Below are positions 5,051 through 6,808 of a stretch of DNA of 6,808 nt, in pieces (position 1 is the first letter of the stretch; each line of letters begins with the position of its first letter). Source of the DNA: Thermoleophilia bacterium (GTDB lineage: Bacteria; Actinomycetota; Thermoleophilia; Gaiellales; SKUG01). Below the pieces are notes generated by a model. That model ran no database searches. It was given only the letters and a program-made list of their open reading frames with translations, and had not been told where the DNA came from. Location: positions 1-6,808 of the forward strand of contig JAGQUL010000099.1 in the NCBI GenBank assembly GCA_020438525.1, in the 5' to 3' direction. The position numbers and the translations under genes are program-made.

Positions 5051-6571
5051 ATGGCTGAACTCATCCTTGCAGTAGATCAGGGGACGACGGGAACCACGGT
5101 GCTGGTCGTTCGGCCCGACGGCTCGGTACTGGGGCGCGGCTACCGCGAGCACCCGCAGCACTTCCCGCAGCCCGGGTGGGTCGAGCACGACCCGGAGGCG
5201 ATCTGGAGCAGCGTGCTGGAGTCGACGACCGAGGCGATGGCCGCGGCGGGCGTGGTGGCGGGCGACCTGGCAGCGGTGGGCATCACCAACCAGCGCGAGA
5301 CGATCGTGGCGTGGGACTCCGCGACCGGTGCGGCGATCCCACCGACCATCGTGTGGCAGGACCGGCGTACCGCGGAGCGCTGCCGCGCCCTGCGCGCGGC
5401 CGGGCACGGCACGCGCGTGCGCGAGCTGACGGGGCTGCCCGTCGATCCCTACTTCTCGGGAACGAAGGTCGAGTGGCTGCTGCAGCACGTGCCCGAGGCC
5501 CGGGCCGCCGCCGACGCGGGGACGCTTCGGATCGGCACGATCGACTCGTGGCTGGCATGGCGCATGAGCGCGGGTGCGGCGCACATCACCGACGCGTCGA
5601 ACGCGGCGCGCACCATGCTCTACGATATCCATGCGGGGCGCTGGAGCGACGAGCTGTGCGCGATGCTCGGGGTGGACCCGGCGTGGCTGCCTCGGGTGGT
5701 CGACTGTGCGGGCGAGCTGGCGCGCTGCGACGGAGCGGCATACCTGGGCATCGATGCGCCGATCAGCGGGATCGCCGGCGACCAGCAGTCGGCGCTGTTC
5801 GGGCAGGCGTGCCTGGAGCGCGGCCAGGCCAAGGCGACGTACGGCACGGGCGCGTTCGTGCTGGTCAACAGCGGCGACAGCGCACCGGCGAGCGAGGCGC
5901 TGATCTCCACCGTTGCGTGGCAGCTCGGGGGCGCGGCGACGTACGCGCTCGAGGGCAGCGTGTTCACGGCCGGCGCAAGCGTGCAGTGGCTGCGCGACGG
6001 CGTGCAGTTCATCGAGTCGGCACGCGACGTGGAGCAGCTCGCAGCGAGCGTCCCCGACAGTGGTGGCGTGGTGCTGGTGCCGGCGTTCGCCGGGCTCGGC
6101 GCGCCGCACTGGGATGCGGAGGCGCGCGGTGCGCTGCTCGGGCTCACCCGTGGCACGACGCGTGCGCACGTGGCGCGGGCGACGCTCGAGGCGGTGGCGT
6201 TCCGCGTGCGCCAGCTCGTCGACTCGATGCGCGCGGAGGGCACCGACGTGCACGAGCTGCGCGTCGACGGCGGCATGGCGGCCAACGACCTGCTGATGCA
6301 GCTGCAGGCGGACGTGCTCGGCGTGCCGGTGACGCGGCCGGTCAACGTCGAGACGACATCGCTCGGGGCGGCGTTCCTGGCGGCCTACGGCTCTGGGCTG
6401 CACGCCTCGCTCGACGAGGTGGCCGCGGCATGGAAGGTCGAGCGCACGTTCGAGCCGCGCCACGACGACGCGATCCAGGCGGCGTTCGCACGCTTCGAGC
6501 ATGCGGTCGATGCGACGCGCGCATTTGCCAGGGCGACGACGATCTCGTCGTCGAGCGTCAGCCCCGCGTAA
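5051..6571 (+). CDS. glpK: Glycerol kinase
   Basis: 506 residues, close to the usual 500. The cytoplasmic enzyme phosphorylates glycerol with ATP to sn-glycerol 3-phosphate, feeding phospholipid synthesis or, through glycerol-3-phosphate dehydrogenase, glycolysis. Visible FGGY-kinase motifs are the N-terminal phosphate loop DQGTTGTT (9-16), NQRET with Arg82-Glu83 for glycerol, VWQDRRT (101-107), PYFSGTK with Tyr134, and GDQQSALFGQ with Asp244 as catalytic base. TYGTGAF and FAGLGAPHWDAEARGALLGL (the FGGY signature) follow, then the ATP-domain motif RVDGGMAANDLLMQLQADVL. All glycerol-contact residues I can place are kept. The segment before GDQQ that carries the HPr-phosphorylated His in Firmicutes enzymes is short here and has no equivalent His, so PTS control of that kind is unlikely. 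No glpF or glpD is adjacent. The stop codon TAA is part of a 35-bp inverted repeat. Confidence 0.97.
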   Translation: MAELILAVDQGTTGTTVLVVRPDGSVLGRGYREHPQHFPQPGWVEHDPEAIWSSVLESTTEAMAAAGVVAGDLAAVGITNQRETIVAWDSATGAAIPPTIVWQDRRTAERCRALRAAGHGTRVRELTGLPVDPYFSGTKVEWLLQHVPEARAAADAGTLRIGTIDSWLAWRMSAGAAHITDASNAARTMLYDIHAGRWSDELCAMLGVDPAWLPRVVDCAGELARCDGAAYLGIDAPISGIAGDQQSALFGQACLERGQAKATYGTGAFVLVNSGDSAPASEALISTVAWQLGGAATYALEGSVFTAGASVQWLRDGVQFIESARDVEQLAASVPDSGGVVLVPAFAGLGAPHWDAEARGALLGLTRGTTRAHVARATLEAVAFRVRQLVDSMRAEGTDVHELRVDGGMAANDLLMQLQADVLGVPVTRPVNVETTSLGAAFLAAYGSGLHASLDEVAAAWKVERTFEPRHDDAIQAAFARFEHAVDATRAFARATTISSSSVSPA

Positions 6572-6602
6572 CGAAGCTCCGACCCAGCCCGACTTTCGTT
6601 AC
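6568..6602. terminator. Imperfect 35-bp GTAACGAAG dyad between convergent genes, possible two-way terminator
   Basis: GTAACGAA (6568-6575) and TTCGTTAC (6595-6602) are perfect outer arms; the inner part pairs only in places. It starts one base before the glpK TAA and ends 14 bases before the stop of the convergent gene, a standard place for a bidirectional terminator, though it has no T-tract. By my alignment it matches the perfect palindrome at 3236-3270 at 27 of 35 positions, so it may be a member of the same repeat or operator family. Confidence 0.5.
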
Positions 6603-6616
6603 CCGGGTGGTCGAGA

Positions 6617-6808
6617 TCAGCCGGGCAGGTCGTCCGCCGGGTGCGGACCGAGCTCGGCGCGGACCTGGTCGCGGAGCTTCCTGAACTCCTCGTCGCTCAT
6701 CGGCGTGCCCTTGCCGTCGGCCGGCCCGAGCAGGGACGCGAGGTCGATCGACTCACCATCACCAGCGCCGCCCGAGGGATCCTTGGGGTCGGTCGGGTCC
6801 GTGGGATC
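6617..6808 (-). CDS. C-terminal 63 residues of an unrecognised protein, cut by the right edge
   Basis: An open minus-strand frame enters from the right edge and ends with TGA at 6619-6617. It reads DPTDPTDPKDPSGGAG, then DGESIDLASLLGPADGKG, then TPMSDEEFRKLRDQVRAELG, then a short PHPADDLPG end. The acidic Asp-Pro repeat is a flexible linker; the SDEEFRKLRDQVRAEL part is an amphipathic helix of the sort found as a short C-terminal tail in many actinobacterial membrane or regulatory proteins. I cannot name the family. It converges on glpK with a 45-base gap. Coding is supported by the open frame to the window edge and the plausible linker-helix composition, but in DNA this GC-rich such frames also arise by chance. 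Confidence 0.55.
   Translation of the reverse strand, partial: DPTDPTDPKDPSGGAGDGESIDLASLLGPADGKGTPMSDEEFRKLRDQVRAELGPHPADDLPG

Noticed and set aside
4694..6502. Long minus-strand open frame opposite tetR and glpK
   Set aside because: Its His/Arg-rich product has no family resemblance, and the opposite strand codes for well-conserved TetR and glycerol kinase proteins.
6568..6602. Integron attC recombination site
   Set aside because: The end words GTAAC and GTTACC do not fit the RYYYAAC and GTTRRRY core sites, 35 bp is too short, and there is no integrase or cassette array.
1..6808. CRISPR array or insertion sequence
   Set aside because: No regularly spaced direct repeats and no transposase-like frame are present; the only repeats are the short dyads described.

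Overview
The window is a high-GC, gene-dense stretch of a bacterial chromosome. The sigma factor N-terminus, an Flp-pilin-like small protein, GC-rich wobble positions and a possible leaderless gene suggest an actinobacterium, perhaps a deep-branching class such as Thermoleophilia. That placement is inference; no rRNA or other decisive marker is present.

Left part, minus strand: the first 192 codons of the housekeeping sigma factor RpoD/SigA run off the left edge from a TTG start with a perfect AAGGAGG ribosome binding site. Upstream lie a roughly 330-base gene-free stretch with a terminator-like hairpin, a 58-residue Flp-pilin-like membrane peptide, two tandem GTGAC-N6-GTCAC dyads exactly 22 bp apart, and a 206-residue soluble histidine-kinase-like protein whose phosphoacceptor His is kept but whose ATPase half is degenerate. 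None of these minus-strand genes is tightly coupled to the next.

Middle: diverging from the kinase is a GTP cyclohydrolase of the FolE2/MptA family, closer in its visible motifs to the archaeal MptA type. It ends in a strong GC hairpin. A 425-base gene-free region follows; its right half is packed with dyads built on GGTAAC/GTAACGAA, including a perfect 35-bp palindrome.

Right part, plus strand: a compact three-gene set, membrane acyl-CoA (delta-9 type) desaturase, TetR-family regulator and glycerol kinase, with gaps of 20 and 29 bases. The products fit membrane-lipid metabolism: the desaturase sets acyl-chain unsaturation, glycerol kinase supplies glycerol 3-phosphate for the phospholipid backbone, and the TetR protein is the obvious candidate controller. 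A second, imperfect 35-bp copy of the GTAACGAA dyad begins at the glpK stop codon, so the set is bracketed by related 35-bp dyads. The 3' end of an unrecognised convergent minus-strand gene closes the window.

No mobile element, CRISPR array, tRNA or rRNA was seen. The most notable unexplained structure is the GTAACGAA dyad family around the desaturase-tetR-glpK set, followed by the tandem GTGAC/GTCAC dyads.
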